This document shows, piece after piece, positions 5,075 through 13,611 of a stretch of DNA of 22,108 bases; position 1 is the stretch's first letter; each line of letters opens with the position of its first letter. The notes beneath the pieces were generated by a model that was not told the origin of the DNA, searched no databases, and saw only the letters and a list, made by a program, of their open reading frames with translations. The position numbers were made by a program, and so were the translations under genes. This DNA is from a virus. The DNA lies in the IMG/VR virus record IMGVR_UViG_3300007541_000258, positions 1-22,108 of that record, one strand, 5' to 3'.

Positions 5075-7933
5075 TTAGGCTGCCTCCTCGATGAGTTCGT
5101 CGTTTGGAATGTCGATGTCAAAGCGCCGTGCAGTACCGACACTGATGGCCTGCCGGTCTACGTCGGTGATCTCTGGCGTGGTGAGCGTGAATTGCTCGGG
5201 ATAGGTGCGGTCGATGACGGCATCCTCTGCCGCGAACGGGTCCGGGTTCTCGTCGTCGTACCAATAGTTGGTGGTGTAGCCGTCCCAATCCTCCTGATAG
5301 GGGTCGCTGGTCACCATGCCGCCAATACGGAACGGCAGCCAAACGGTTTTGGCGTATTCGGTCAACGGGTCGCTGGCTGGCGCTTCAATGGGCTCCAGGG
5401 CTGGCTCTTCAACCACACCAACACCGCCGCGCCGACTGATAGCCAGAGTGACACGGGTTGTTGCTCTGCCGGTGGTGATGTCCAGTTGATGGGAGATTGC
5501 GTAGATCTTGCCGGTAGCCTGCAGGGTGCTGATGTTGAGGCGCGAGGTGTGCGTCAGATCCAGGAACGGGTTGAACGGGATTTCGAACTCAACCCGGTTT
5601 TCCCGGTGCAGGCTCAGGATCTCTGTTTTCAGTTTATCCAGAATGCACTGCTGGGCGGCACTCATGGCTGTGCGCCCGTTGGTCTCGTACTCGGTGGCCT
5701 CGTAAAGCAGGTCGCCGTTTTCCAGCTCTACCGCGCCAGTAGGCATCACGGCCAGCATGCCGGCAACACTGGGCTTTCCGCCTCCGTCCGGGTATTTGAA
5801 CCGATAGGCGGTGCTTTGCTCGTGCGTGGTGTCGTCCTCGTCGTCCTGGGCGTCGATGCCGTAGTCCTCAACCGCATTCAGTGTGCCGTTGGTTTCAATG
5901 CTCTGGGGAGCGACTACCTGAAGGGTGTAGGTTTCGGTGACTGTCTGCACCCAGCGCATGCCCAGGGTGAAACGCGCGCCGATGCAGGCGGCGTCCAGGT
6001 CTGAAATGTCGGCACCCAGGAATGTTTTGTCCCAGATGCGGTTGTCCATTTCCCCGGTCTCTGATCGACCGCAGGGAACAACGCCAGGCTCCCACACAGC
6101 CTCGTAACTGATGCCGCCCTGCAGCGTCCAACCTGAACCGGTGGCGGCACTTTCAACCTGCGACCGCTGGGGCAGGTTGAATTGATCTCGCAGGTAGTCG
6201 CAGACCGTACCCGGAAACATAAACCCATAGGTTACGTTGCGCTGCTTGTGTCGGCTGAATCGAAAATCCAGGGTCACGGTGATGTCGTTGATCAGTCGGC
6301 CACGTTCGCCGTGCTGCACACGGGCACTGCCCTGCACAAAACCGCTGTTGGTGAATGTGTAGTCTGCTGACGCCTTAGCCGCCCAGTCGGTAACGCGCAT
6401 CGCGTTGTTGCGATCAACCCAGATTGAGGCGGCGCGGGTACTCAGGCGGTCCTGAGTGTATTGCCAGTTGCTGGCATCCTCGTCGAAGACATGCACTGAC
6501 CAGGTCCCGGCGGTCAATGCGTCGATCTGCTCTCTGGGCAGGCCCTGCAACCGCTTCTGCATGCGGGTGCTGCAGGAGAGCTTGACCAGGCCGGTTTCAG
6601 GCTCATGGCTTGGAGCATCGACCTTGCCAGTATAGAGGCGCGAACGCCACAGTTCGGTATTGCTGGCATCGACCTCGATATAGTCAACGGTGATTGCCTG
6701 ATCACTCCAGGCCAGCGGATCGAATACCCCCGCGCTCGGCTTGAGGGTGACCGATGCCATTGCGTTGGCACCCTCTTCAAATCCCGTGGAAACAATGCCG
6801 GTAACCCTTGCGGAGTAATCCACACCACCGATCACAACCCCAACACGCCACCGGTATGACGGGTCGCTGATAACCTGCTGGTGAATGTTGACCTCGGGCC
6901 GGACTGTTTCGTAAACCACCTGCCTGATGCCGACCTCTGGCCGGTAGGTAGCATGCGCTATTCGTTGCTCGATCAGCACCTCGGGGCGATGAGTGTCGTG
7001 GATAACCTGTTTGATCCCGACAGTTGGGCGGAATGTGCGCGCCGTGATGATCTGCTGAATGTTGACTTCGGGGCGGAATGTTTCTGCAGGCAGAATCACA
7101 CGCTGTTCAATCAGCACCTCGGGGCGGTGGGTGTCATACACCACCTGGTGAATACCAACCTCTGGCTGGTAGACGTCGATAATGCGCTGCTCGATCAGGA
7201 CTTCAGGGCGGTGCGTGTCGTAAACAATTTGCTGGATGTTGACTTCTGGGCTGGCTGTAATGCTTGCCGCGTAGTTGTCCGCCCACTGCTGAGCAGTCAA
7301 CGCATAGTCGTAAACGATTACCTCATCAACTGTTCCACTGAAATTCAGTGCTGAATTCAAACGCACCAACTTGCCAATGGACAATGTGTTGGTGTTGTTG
7401 ATATCACCAAACCACATCCCATTGTTGGAACCTGAGATAACCGTGATATCGGTTATCTCTACGCCATCGACATAGACCTTGTGAACCGTCCCGTTAGAGG
7501 ACAATCCAATGTGATGTTCTCCAACATGGACGCCAGCAACATTAAAACTGACCGTATTGTGCGGAGTTCCATTGTTGTTACAGCCAACCCTTACAGAGTC
7601 AGTCGTAACATAGAGCACAAAATAGTAGGTGTCGTCGGCAGTATTGCCGATTGCAAATATTCCGCCAGCCCCGTCATGGATCTTTGCTTCAATGGAACCG
7701 GCTGTATCGGTTGACCTGAAGTTGCTTACCGCTTTGTTGGCATAGTCCGTACTGCCATCAAGCGTCATCGCTGTGTCTTCATCACTGGCAATCAGGCCAG
7801 CCGCACCATAGACGGGAGTACCTGACCACACAAGGTCATGCACACCCATCTCATCAACAGCATTCCCGCTAGACTCACCCAGCCGCCACCAGTGAACCGG
7901 GCTCAGGGAATTGATTCTTGATTCCCAGATCAC
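5075..7933 (-). CDS. 952-aa tail hub/tip protein with LamG domain and nine-fold peptide repeat
   Basis: Large tail-tip protein in three parts. Residues about 1-226 look like a LamG/concanavalin-type beta-sandwich (opening SPVHWWRLGESSGNAVDEMG, centre VYVDGVEIT, end VIVYDYALTAQQWADNYAAS), a fold that often binds sugars. Residues about 228-359 are nine imperfect 13-16-residue repeats around [HYF]RPEVxIxQ. From about 361 (WRVGVVIGGVDYSARVTGI) to the end is a long part resembling phage tail hub/assembly proteins. The GTG start at 7933 follows a GAGGAG upstream. The gene lies two genes after the tape measure. I infer a tail-tip protein with a displayed lectin-like head on a repeat stalk; receptor binding is plausible, not shown. 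Confidence 0.75.
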   Translation of the reverse strand: MIWESRINSLSPVHWWRLGESSGNAVDEMGVHDLVWSGTPVYGAAGLIASDEDTAMTLDGSTDYANKAVSNFRSTDTAGSIEAKIHDGAGGIFAIGNTADDTYYFVLYVTTDSVRVGCNNNGTPHNTVSFNVAGVHVGEHHIGLSSNGTVHKVYVDGVEITDITVISGSNNGMWFGDINNTNTLSIGKLVRLNSALNFSGTVDEVIVYDYALTAQQWADNYAASITASPEVNIQQIVYDTHRPEVLIEQRIIDVYQPEVGIHQVVYDTHRPEVLIEQRVILPAETFRPEVNIQQIITARTFRPTVGIKQVIHDTHRPEVLIEQRIAHATYRPEVGIRQVVYETVRPEVNIHQQVISDPSYRWRVGVVIGGVDYSARVTGIVSTGFEEGANAMASVTLKPSAGVFDPLAWSDQAITVDYIEVDASNTELWRSRLYTGKVDAPSHEPETGLVKLSCSTRMQKRLQGLPREQIDALTAGTWSVHVFDEDASNWQYTQDRLSTRAASIWVDRNNAMRVTDWAAKASADYTFTNSGFVQGSARVQHGERGRLINDITVTLDFRFSRHKQRNVTYGFMFPGTVCDYLRDQFNLPQRSQVESAATGSGWTLQGGISYEAVWEPGVVPCGRSETGEMDNRIWDKTFLGADISDLDAACIGARFTLGMRWVQTVTETYTLQVVAPQSIETNGTLNAVEDYGIDAQDDEDDTTHEQSTAYRFKYPDGGGKPSVAGMLAVMPTGAVELENGDLLYEATEYETNGRTAMSAAQQCILDKLKTEILSLHRENRVEFEIPFNPFLDLTHTSRLNISTLQATGKIYAISHQLDITTGRATTRVTLAISRRGGVGVVEEPALEPIEAPASDPLTEYAKTVWLPFRIGGMVTSDPYQEDWDGYTTNYWYDDENPDPFAAEDAVIDRTYPEQFTLTTPEITDVDRQAISVGTARRFDIDIPNDELIEEAA
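6857..7252 (-). repeat. In-frame coding repeats [HYF]RPEVxIxQ (nine copies)
   Basis: Within the 952-aa tail protein, residues about 228-359 consist of nine degenerate repeats of 13-16 residues. Three copies contain the identical core DTHRPEVLIEQR (near 7184-7221, 7101-7138 and 6964-7001) and are also very similar in DNA. The others vary the hydrophobic and charged positions: PEVNIQQI, PEVGIHQVV, PTVGIKQVI, PEVGIRQVV, PEVNIHQQV. The alternating pattern suggests beta-strands stacked into a rod or fibre between the lectin-like head and the hub. Confidence 0.9.
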
Positions 7934-7936
7934 GCC

Positions 7937-8467
7937 CTATTTCTCCTCACACCGCAGGGTCCAGCTATAGGCGGCTGCTCCCTGGTCTGCGTTTTCGCTG
8001 AAAAATGCGTGAACGGTAATTTGCGGCCAGTAGTGAACCACATAGCCGGTTGCGCCTGTGACGGTTGCCAGGTTGACGGTATCGCCGACAATGCTGCTGA
8101 CGGTTGTCTCTACCATCTCGTCGTTGACAATGGCATAGCCGCGGGGGGTGTAGTCGGTGTCTGTGCGCCGTTTCGATGGAATGGCAATGGAGGCCGTGAG
8201 GCCGTGTATTGCCCGAGGTGTAGAGCACTTGAGTACGTAGGGCGTGTGCTTGTCCAGACCGGCAAGCGCAGCAGGAGCCCAGCCCTGCGGCCCGGTGATG
8301 GTGGTATTGAGCTTGTCCAGGGTACCGGCGAAGGTCTGCGGGATTTTGGATCCGTCGCCCAGCGTCAGCAGAGAGGTTGCGGTAGCGTCTTCGTAGGTCT
8401 GAGATATGCGGCCGTTGCCGCTCTCTACCGGGATGGTGATGTCGCCAATGGTGAATGAATACATCAT
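7937..8467 (-). CDS. Tail protein following tape measure (unrecognised)
   Basis: A 176-residue protein, beta-rich, starting MMYSFTIGDITIPVESGNGRISQTYED and with a C-terminal YWPQITVHAFFSENADQG segment. It is placed between the tape measure and the large hub gene, where lambda-like phages encode minor tail/distal tail proteins, and its start overlaps the tape measure stop (ATGATG across TGA). I infer a distal tail or tail-tip component. No family was recognised from the residues. Confidence 0.6.
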   Translation of the reverse strand: MMYSFTIGDITIPVESGNGRISQTYEDATATSLLTLGDGSKIPQTFAGTLDKLNTTITGPQGWAPAALAGLDKHTPYVLKCSTPRAIHGLTASIAIPSKRRTDTDYTPRGYAIVNDEMVETTVSSIVGDTVNLATVTGATGYVVHYWPQITVHAFFSENADQGAAAYSWTLRCEEK

Positions 8468-10362
8468 AGCTCACCCCTCGCAGCGGCTTCTTGGGTTAAT
8501 GCGTCGGCGAGAGAAACGCCATTTGATCCAGTTGTGGATACGTTAACCACCGCCTTGAATTCAAGCGGCGGCAAGCTGTTGATATATTCAACGGCGGCGG
8601 CATAACCGGCGTCGGCCTGCTGTCTGATTTGTTCCGGAGAAAACGCAACATCCATCGGGATTGCGCGGTTCGGGTCTTTCTCTGCAGCATCCTGGATGGC
8701 TTTTTCGGTGTCGCTTTGCGCGGCGGCATTGGCGATGCGCTCGAACTCTTTAGCGAGGCCGGTCATTGCAACCGTTGCGCCGTCGCCTTCCTGCTGCATC
8801 TGCTTGAGCATGGCTACGCCTTCACGGGCCAACTGAACGGCGCGTTCTGTATCGCCTGCATCCAGGGCTTGTTTGGCATCCAGCCGTTGCTTGGATGCGT
8901 CGATGAAGTCAACGTCTTTGCCGTCACCGCCGTTTTTAATCTCGGTCACGGCAGAGCCGAATTCATTGGCTATCGCCGCCTGTTCTTTCTCGGCATCCTT
9001 TACCTGCTTGAGGGCGTCCTGGTAGATTTTGATGCGCTCTTTCAGGGCCTTTGCCAACTCCTTGTTCCCATTCGCGGTTGCCTTAGCGACTTCAGCAGAA
9101 AGGCCACCCTTGCCGGCCTCTGCCTTCGCGTCTCGGGTGGCCTTGCTCACCTTTTCAATTCCGTCTACAGCGTCTTTTGCATCTTCTCCGATAACACCAA
9201 ACGCCTGACCGATGTTATTCACTGCGTCTGCTATATCATCGCCGTCCTCTTCAATGCCGCGCAGGAGTTCGCCGCCATACCGGTCGATGTCCTCTTTCAT
9301 CAGCCTGAATGCCTCTGAAACCTCACCAAAGGTGATTGCCTCCAGCGCGACAACAACTCCACGAATAGCGGTCAGGATGAGGCTTGCACCGATTTTGATC
9401 ATGAGCTGGAGACCGTTCCAAATCAGTCGAATGTGCTCAAATGATGCGGTAATACCCCGTGCAAGCCATGAAATGGCAGCATTAATTTCCTTAGAGCTTT
9501 CCTTTGTGGACCCTGTCATTTTCTCCCAGGATTCAGCGATGTACTGCATAAAGCCCACCCACTGCTCGTTCTGGGTGAACATCTGGCCTAGGGTTTCAAG
9601 GTAATCGCCATGTGCGGCATTTGCCTTTCGGATTGCGCCCTCGTATTCGTTGCCTATAGCTTCAGCCAATCCTCTGAAGTTGCCGTCCAATACTTCGGCG
9701 ACAATCTGCACCTTTCCAAGCTGGTCGGCTGACTCATGCGCGGCCTTCTGGACGTCGTTCATCACAACGCCGTACTCGCCCAGCGAACCAATGCTGCCGG
9801 TAATCGACTTCCCTAACTGGATTGCGATCGACTCTAGATCAACATCAGCGTTGCCTGCCCTTCTTGTGGCCTCTGCCATATCCAGCAGGCGGGGTGTGAG
9901 AATTGCGATCTCCTGGGCCGTAAGCTGGAAGGTGGCCAGCATGGCCTGAGCTGAGATGGTTGTCTCGTCACCGTAGCCGGTGGTCTGCTGCAAGGCGGAT
10001 GCCTGGTCATACAGCGCCTTGATTTCGTCCTCTCGCGCACCGGTGAGGTTGCGAAGGGTAGTGGCCAGCTTTGTCTCTGCGCGTTCCTGAACGGCTGCGG
10101 CCTGGGTCCACTTCGAGATTGCCGCGATACCGCCAGCAACAGCCGCACCGATCAGCAGGATTGCATTTCTCGCTTTGGAAGCGGCGGCACCTATGGCACC
10201 GAACGAACCGGCAGCCTGTTTGTTACTGCGCTCGATCTTCTCGGCTGAGTCGTCGGCGGCCTTTTCGATCTTGCGAAACGACCCCGTGACCTTGCTCACC
10301 TGGCCGGTGAAGCGGTCTTTCAGCTCGTAGGCAATTTCGACTATGCGGTCTTTGACGGACAT
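8464..10362 (-). CDS. Tail tape measure protein
   Basis: Determines tail length and is ejected with the DNA. The 632 residues show the expected layout: a helical N-terminus (YELKDRFTGQVSKVTGSFRK), a first hydrophobic segment (about 66-83), a long alanine/glutamine-rich helical part, a second hydrophobic region (about 316-346) and a charged helical C-terminal part. If tape measure length scales as in other siphophages, the tail would be of ordinary length, shorter than lambda's. The gene begins two bases after the GPZ-like gene stop. No tail assembly chaperone pair precedes it. Confidence 0.88.
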   Translation of the reverse strand: MSVKDRIVEIAYELKDRFTGQVSKVTGSFRKIEKAADDSAEKIERSNKQAAGSFGAIGAAASKARNAILLIGAAVAGGIAAISKWTQAAAVQERAETKLATTLRNLTGAREDEIKALYDQASALQQTTGYGDETTISAQAMLATFQLTAQEIAILTPRLLDMAEATRRAGNADVDLESIAIQLGKSITGSIGSLGEYGVVMNDVQKAAHESADQLGKVQIVAEVLDGNFRGLAEAIGNEYEGAIRKANAAHGDYLETLGQMFTQNEQWVGFMQYIAESWEKMTGSTKESSKEINAAISWLARGITASFEHIRLIWNGLQLMIKIGASLILTAIRGVVVALEAITFGEVSEAFRLMKEDIDRYGGELLRGIEEDGDDIADAVNNIGQAFGVIGEDAKDAVDGIEKVSKATRDAKAEAGKGGLSAEVAKATANGNKELAKALKERIKIYQDALKQVKDAEKEQAAIANEFGSAVTEIKNGGDGKDVDFIDASKQRLDAKQALDAGDTERAVQLAREGVAMLKQMQQEGDGATVAMTGLAKEFERIANAAAQSDTEKAIQDAAEKDPNRAIPMDVAFSPEQIRQQADAGYAAAVEYINSLPPLEFKAVVNVSTTGSNGVSLADALTQEAAARGEL

Positions 10363-10363
10363 A

Positions 10364-10906
10364 TTAGCCTTTGCTCAGTTCGTACTGGATTTCGTGCGCT
10401 AGGGTCTTTTCAAGATCTGGCGCGGTCTGGTTGATGATCTCGGGCAGTTTGTCGCCCATGATCTTGCTAACCGGTGGTCCGTATATCTGCTTGATCGGCA
10501 ACCGGCTGCGACTGGTTCGCCTGAAAACTCCAATGTGTCCGGATGGCATGCGGGCAATGAACGCACCCTTGAACACCATCCGGGGCTTGTCCTTGCGCAT
10601 GCGAACCGTCACGCCCTTTTTGGTCTGTCGCACACCGTTGAACTTGATCAGTGGCACGGGTTTGTATCTGCCCTGAACGGTTGAGCGGTGGTTATCAGGC
10701 GTTGCCCGGGTGACCTTCAGTTGGTCTTTGACCGTCTTGGCTTTCAGGTTCAGGGTTTTTCGAATCACCCGGCTTGATACGTTGCGGCCCTTGGTGGCGG
10801 TTTTGTTCAGTGCCCGGGCACCTGCCCTGCGCAACTTCCGCTGATGGCCCTTGACCTCCTTTTCAAGGGCGCGGGTTGCGGTAGAGATTGCGCTGGGGGC
10901 GATCAC
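10364..10906 (-). CDS. Minor tail protein Z-like (GPZ) protein
   Basis: A 180-residue very basic protein. Residues about 12-60 (LEKEVKGHQRKLRRAGARAL, then NKTATKGRNVSSRVIRKTLN) match the pattern of prophage minor tail protein Z, which in lambda acts late in tail completion. The start is GTG at 10906, eight bases after the tail tube stop, with only a weak upstream AGG. Gene order differs from lambda, where Z precedes the tail tube gene; here it lies between tail tube and tape measure, the place normally held by the tail assembly chaperones. Confidence 0.75.
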   Translation of the reverse strand: MIAPSAISTATRALEKEVKGHQRKLRRAGARALNKTATKGRNVSSRVIRKTLNLKAKTVKDQLKVTRATPDNHRSTVQGRYKPVPLIKFNGVRQTKKGVTVRMRKDKPRMVFKGAFIARMPSGHIGVFRRTSRSRLPIKQIYGPPVSKIMGDKLPEIINQTAPDLEKTLAHEIQYELSKG

Positions 10907-10913
10907 GTCACGT

Positions 10914-11642
10914 TTACGCCTGCTTGATTTCGGCGTACTGAGACAGGCCTGCAGTGGTGATGCTTGTATCTTTCAGCACGTCACCGGTCAGGCTGATTTC
11001 GCCGAACTCGTCACCGATCATTCCCAGGGTCTGGGCCCCGCCGAACTTGGCACGATGCACCTTGATAACAACCGGCGTACCGCTCTGCGCCTCGTTCAGG
11101 CCGTCAAACATCAACACGTATTCCTGGGCTGAACTGGTCAGCGCCTGGATTACATCAACCGCCTTCTTGGTGTAGTCGATAAGCAGTGCATCGCTTGCGC
11201 TGATGCTGCCTGCAGCCAAGATGACGATGCCCGATGCGGTAACGGTGTAGTCCGTGTCTTCGGTGTAGGTGGTGCCCGCCGGGTCACTGGTGACGGTGAC
11301 GGTCTGAGCGGTGTCAATGACGTTTGCGGTGGTAACCAGCGTATCGGCACTGAGGGTTGCCGGTGCGCTGATGCTCTCATCGGTGACCGTGGTTGCAGTC
11401 ACCGCAGAGGTTGAGCCGAACAGGGCAACAGCCAGATTCTCGGGGCTGAAGTCGTGCATTTTCAGACTCATTTCCACGCCGGTGATACGGCGCAGGGAGT
11501 TATACAGACCACCACCGGGACTGGTGAAATCAGGCAGCTCTTTCTTCTCTTCGTTGATGGAGAAGGTCAACTCGGACACGTTGCCAACCGCGCGGCCATT
11601 CAAGAAGACCTTGCCTTTTCCGATGTAACTTTTGTCAGCCAT
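10914..11642 (-). CDS. Major tail (tube) protein
   Basis: A 242-residue protein with the features of a tail tube subunit: N-terminal GKGKVFLNGRAVGNVSELTF, an acidic middle with Thr-rich strands, and a C-terminal part (FGEISLTGDVLKDTSI) typical of tube-forming phage proteins. Residues about 80-150 are an inserted-looking T/S/V/A-rich segment (VTVTSDPAGTTYTEDTDYTV) that could be an exposed beta domain on the tail surface. The ribosome-binding site AAGGAG lies about 9 bases upstream, one of the clearest in the operon and fitting a highly produced protein. Confidence 0.8.
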   Translation of the reverse strand: MADKSYIGKGKVFLNGRAVGNVSELTFSINEEKKELPDFTSPGGGLYNSLRRITGVEMSLKMHDFSPENLAVALFGSTSAVTATTVTDESISAPATLSADTLVTTANVIDTAQTVTVTSDPAGTTYTEDTDYTVTASGIVILAAGSISASDALLIDYTKKAVDVIQALTSSAQEYVLMFDGLNEAQSGTPVVIKVHRAKFGGAQTLGMIGDEFGEISLTGDVLKDTSITTAGLSQYAEIKQA

Positions 11643-11654
11643 TTTCAGGGCTCC

Positions 11655-12116
11655 TTACTGTGTGTCCGGGTTACCGTATTCGCGGACGTGGGGAATGGAA
11701 TAAACAACGCTGACGGAAACCACGTTGCTGTACTCTTCTGGGTATGAAATCTCGTCACCGGCAAAGCTTATGCCGTTGCCGTGCAGCAAGCCATCGAGGT
11801 TCTCGGGGTCGACCTCAACGGCCTTTTGAATGTCGGCCAGCATTTTGATAGCGGTGACTTCTGGGTCGGTGCTGTACTTGTGGTGCGCTTCTACAACCAC
11901 CGACGCATCCAGGCTCTGGCGCGCACCCCCAGACGATTGCTTTTCGACAGTTCTGGGTTGCAGGTAGACGCCACACGACGGAAGAGAATCTGTATCCAAG
12001 ACCGCCCGACCTCGATTCACATCCGCGCCTATATCGGTATGGTGTCCGTTGGCAATGCTGATACCGGCTACCCGGGTGACAATCGCGTCGATGATCTGCT
12101 GGAGCTTGATGGCCAT
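11655..12116 (-). CDS. Tail terminator/completion-like protein
   Basis: A 153-residue protein starting MAIKLQQIIDAIVTRVAGI and ending with VVSVSVVYSIPHVREYGNPD. Size, helix-then-strand layout and position between the head-tail joiner and tail tube suit a gpU-like tail terminator or minor tail protein. The start at 12116 is chosen because the ATG overlaps the previous stop as TGATG; the open frame continues 11 codons upstream inside the neighbour. Family assignment is from context plus weak resemblance. Confidence 0.65.
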   Translation of the reverse strand: MAIKLQQIIDAIVTRVAGISIANGHHTDIGADVNRGRAVLDTDSLPSCGVYLQPRTVEKQSSGGARQSLDASVVVEAHHKYSTDPEVTAIKMLADIQKAVEVDPENLDGLLHGNGISFAGDEISYPEEYSNVVSVSVVYSIPHVREYGNPDTQ

Positions 12117-12436
12117 CAGCTCACCACCTCGCGCACGGTCAGCGCCCACTCAACCTGGTACTTGTCGGTGGCACGTATGACGTTGAAATCGGTACCGTCG
12201 ACGGTCACCGTGTCGCCTTTGGCTGGGTTGGGGTAATCGCTTTTCAACACGTTGAGGATCGTCTGATCCTCTTCCACGGTAACGACAAAACCGTCTGGCA
12301 CCTGTTGCGCCTCGGTTTCACGCATCACTTTGAGGTCGAATGCGTCGCCCACACCCGGGGTGCAGGTGGCATCAGCACCAAGTCGCGCATAGATGGCGGA
12401 CGATGCCCTTTGTTTGAGTGCGAGAAAGCCGGTCAC
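12116..12436 (-). CDS. Head-tail joining protein, FII-like
   Basis: A 106-residue protein with GTG start. The segment YPNPAKGDTVTVDGTDFNVI (about 68-87) followed by WALTVREV is the typical ending of lambda FII-like and other head-tail connector proteins, which cap the portal neck and join the tail. It is directly followed, with TGATG overlap, by the tail completion-like gene, the order expected for a neck module. Confidence 0.7.
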   Translation of the reverse strand: MTGFLALKQRASSAIYARLGADATCTPGVGDAFDLKVMRETEAQQVPDGFVVTVEEDQTILNVLKSDYPNPAKGDTVTVDGTDFNVIRATDKYQVEWALTVREVVS

Positions 12437-12439
12437 CGA

Positions 12440-12832
12440 TCAGCCCTCGTAAACCCTGTCGGCCATAACAGCCACTGAGGTGATCAGTTTGGTGAGCACC
12501 ATTTTTACGCTGGGGTCTGCGGTTACGTTGGCATCAACCCAGGCTGCATGTTCTGCTGGGGTCATGGAACGAATAGCAACAATGAGCGGGTCAACGGCCA
12601 CCTGGTCGCTGATGCCTTCTTTTGCTTCAGATTCTTGCTGCTTTGAGATGACGTGGGCCAGGTAGTCAACCTCTTTGGCGTCAACCTGTGCCGCCGTGGG
12701 AGGCGTGATTCCGTCAGCCCATTCAACCTGGGTATCCAGGTAAGCCTGCAGGTCGTCGCCATCATTGAACGCACTGAGCGCACGAAGCATGAAGCCGGGC
12801 CAACCGAAATTGATAATCGCGGTAACGTTCAT
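12440..12832 (-). CDS. Unrecognised 130-aa protein of the head/neck region
   Basis: A 130-residue acidic, mostly helical protein (MNVTAIINFGWPGFMLRALS near the start, then QVEWADGITPPTAAQVDAKEVDYL, then PAEHAAWVDANVT). No membrane segment or catalytic motif is seen. It starts four bases after the 173-aa gene and ends two bases before the FII-like start. Position suggests a virion or assembly protein of the head/neck; I do not recognise a family. Confidence 0.6.
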   Translation of the reverse strand: MNVTAIINFGWPGFMLRALSAFNDGDDLQAYLDTQVEWADGITPPTAAQVDAKEVDYLAHVISKQQESEAKEGISDQVAVDPLIVAIRSMTPAEHAAWVDANVTADPSVKMVLTKLITSVAVMADRVYEG

Positions 12833-12835
12833 GGG

Positions 12836-13357
12836 TTAGCCTCCGGTGCAGTCGGTGATTGCCAGTGAAATATCCGTTGGAATAACAGTGCCTTTTAGTA
12901 CACCTCCAGAATCACCTTCCACCTCCCACACCACAAGAGAAACGGTTTGAGTGCCAGATGGGAGAGAATCCTGTGAAATCATGTAGGCGATGTTTGCACC
13001 GGAGGACAATGCACTTTTATATGCATCCTTAAAAGTGCCGCTTGCTGCTATCTCACCCACCCTCAGCGAATACTCTACTCCGTTGGATGTATAGGAAAGT
13101 GGATAAACTGTGGAGCCAATCTTTAACCCAAGTCGCGCCTGAATCGATCCGGCCGAAGCAGTTGCATCTACTCGGCTCTCTTCACTCATGACGTGAATAG
13201 CTCCAACAGTGGGGATATTCATCGAAACCGACTGGCCGATCTGCGCAGCACCGGCCTGGGTGGTTGGCAGTGAAATATCGGTGCTATCGGTAAAGCGGTG
13301 GATGATGGTGTTACCACCACCGCCGCCTGACACCGGTGGAAATATCAGGTCGCTCAT
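12836..13357 (-). CDS. Unrecognised 173-aa beta-rich virion protein
   Basis: The 173 residues begin with MSDLIFPPVSGGGGGNTI, a glycine linker, then a Ser/Thr/Gly/Val-rich domain ending SLVVWEVEGDSGG. This looks like a short anchor plus an exposed beta domain, as in head fibres or decoration proteins. Its ATG overlaps the stop of the 80-aa gene (TAATG). The gene stands out from its neighbours by lower GC and different codon use (more A and T in third positions), a hint of later acquisition. Confidence 0.6.
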   Translation of the reverse strand: MSDLIFPPVSGGGGGNTIIHRFTDSTDISLPTTQAGAAQIGQSVSMNIPTVGAIHVMSEESRVDATASAGSIQARLGLKIGSTVYPLSYTSNGVEYSLRVGEIAASGTFKDAYKSALSSGANIAYMISQDSLPSGTQTVSLVVWEVEGDSGGVLKGTVIPTDISLAITDCTGG

Positions 13358-13599
13358 TACACTACCCCCGTGGTGACAACCTTGGCGCTACCTGAGTCCG
13401 CCCTTGCATAGACGTTTTCTGAGCCGCTGTAGCTGACATTTTCTCCGCGTGATTTAGGGTGATAATCGTCCGTGCTGTCTGCAGGCGCAGATGCACCGAT
13501 ATGAATCCGCACTCCATTTCCGCCACGTACCTCTACAACGCATGCGCCGGCATTGAGCAGGGTGTAACTTTCAGTCAGGGTTGTGGTTGTGGTCGCCAT
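13357..13599 (-). CDS. Small 80-aa virion-like protein
   Basis: An 80-residue protein with a Thr-rich start (MATTTTTLTESYTLLNAGAC) and a core VEVRGGNGVRIHIGASAP, a pattern seen in small phage proteins that form a single beta-sandwich. GGAG lies about 6 bases before the ATG, and the stop overlaps the 173-aa gene. The two could act as a pair, for example as a surface fibre or decoration. Function not known. Confidence 0.6.
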   Translation of the reverse strand: MATTTTTLTESYTLLNAGACVVEVRGGNGVRIHIGASAPADSTDDYHPKSRGENVSYSGSENVYARADSGSAKVVTTGVV

Positions 13600-13611
13600 G
13601 GTGTCTCCGCG

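Noticed and set aside
5063-6004. 313-codon open frame on the + strand
   Set aside because: It lies antisense to the C-terminal part of the 952-aa tail gene, with unnatural composition and no ribosome-binding site; a shadow of GC-rich coding DNA.
6857-7252. CRISPR array or diversity-generating template repeats
   Set aside because: The repeats are in-frame codon repeats of a tail protein with no unique spacers of constant length, and no reverse transcriptase or adenine-biased variable region is present.
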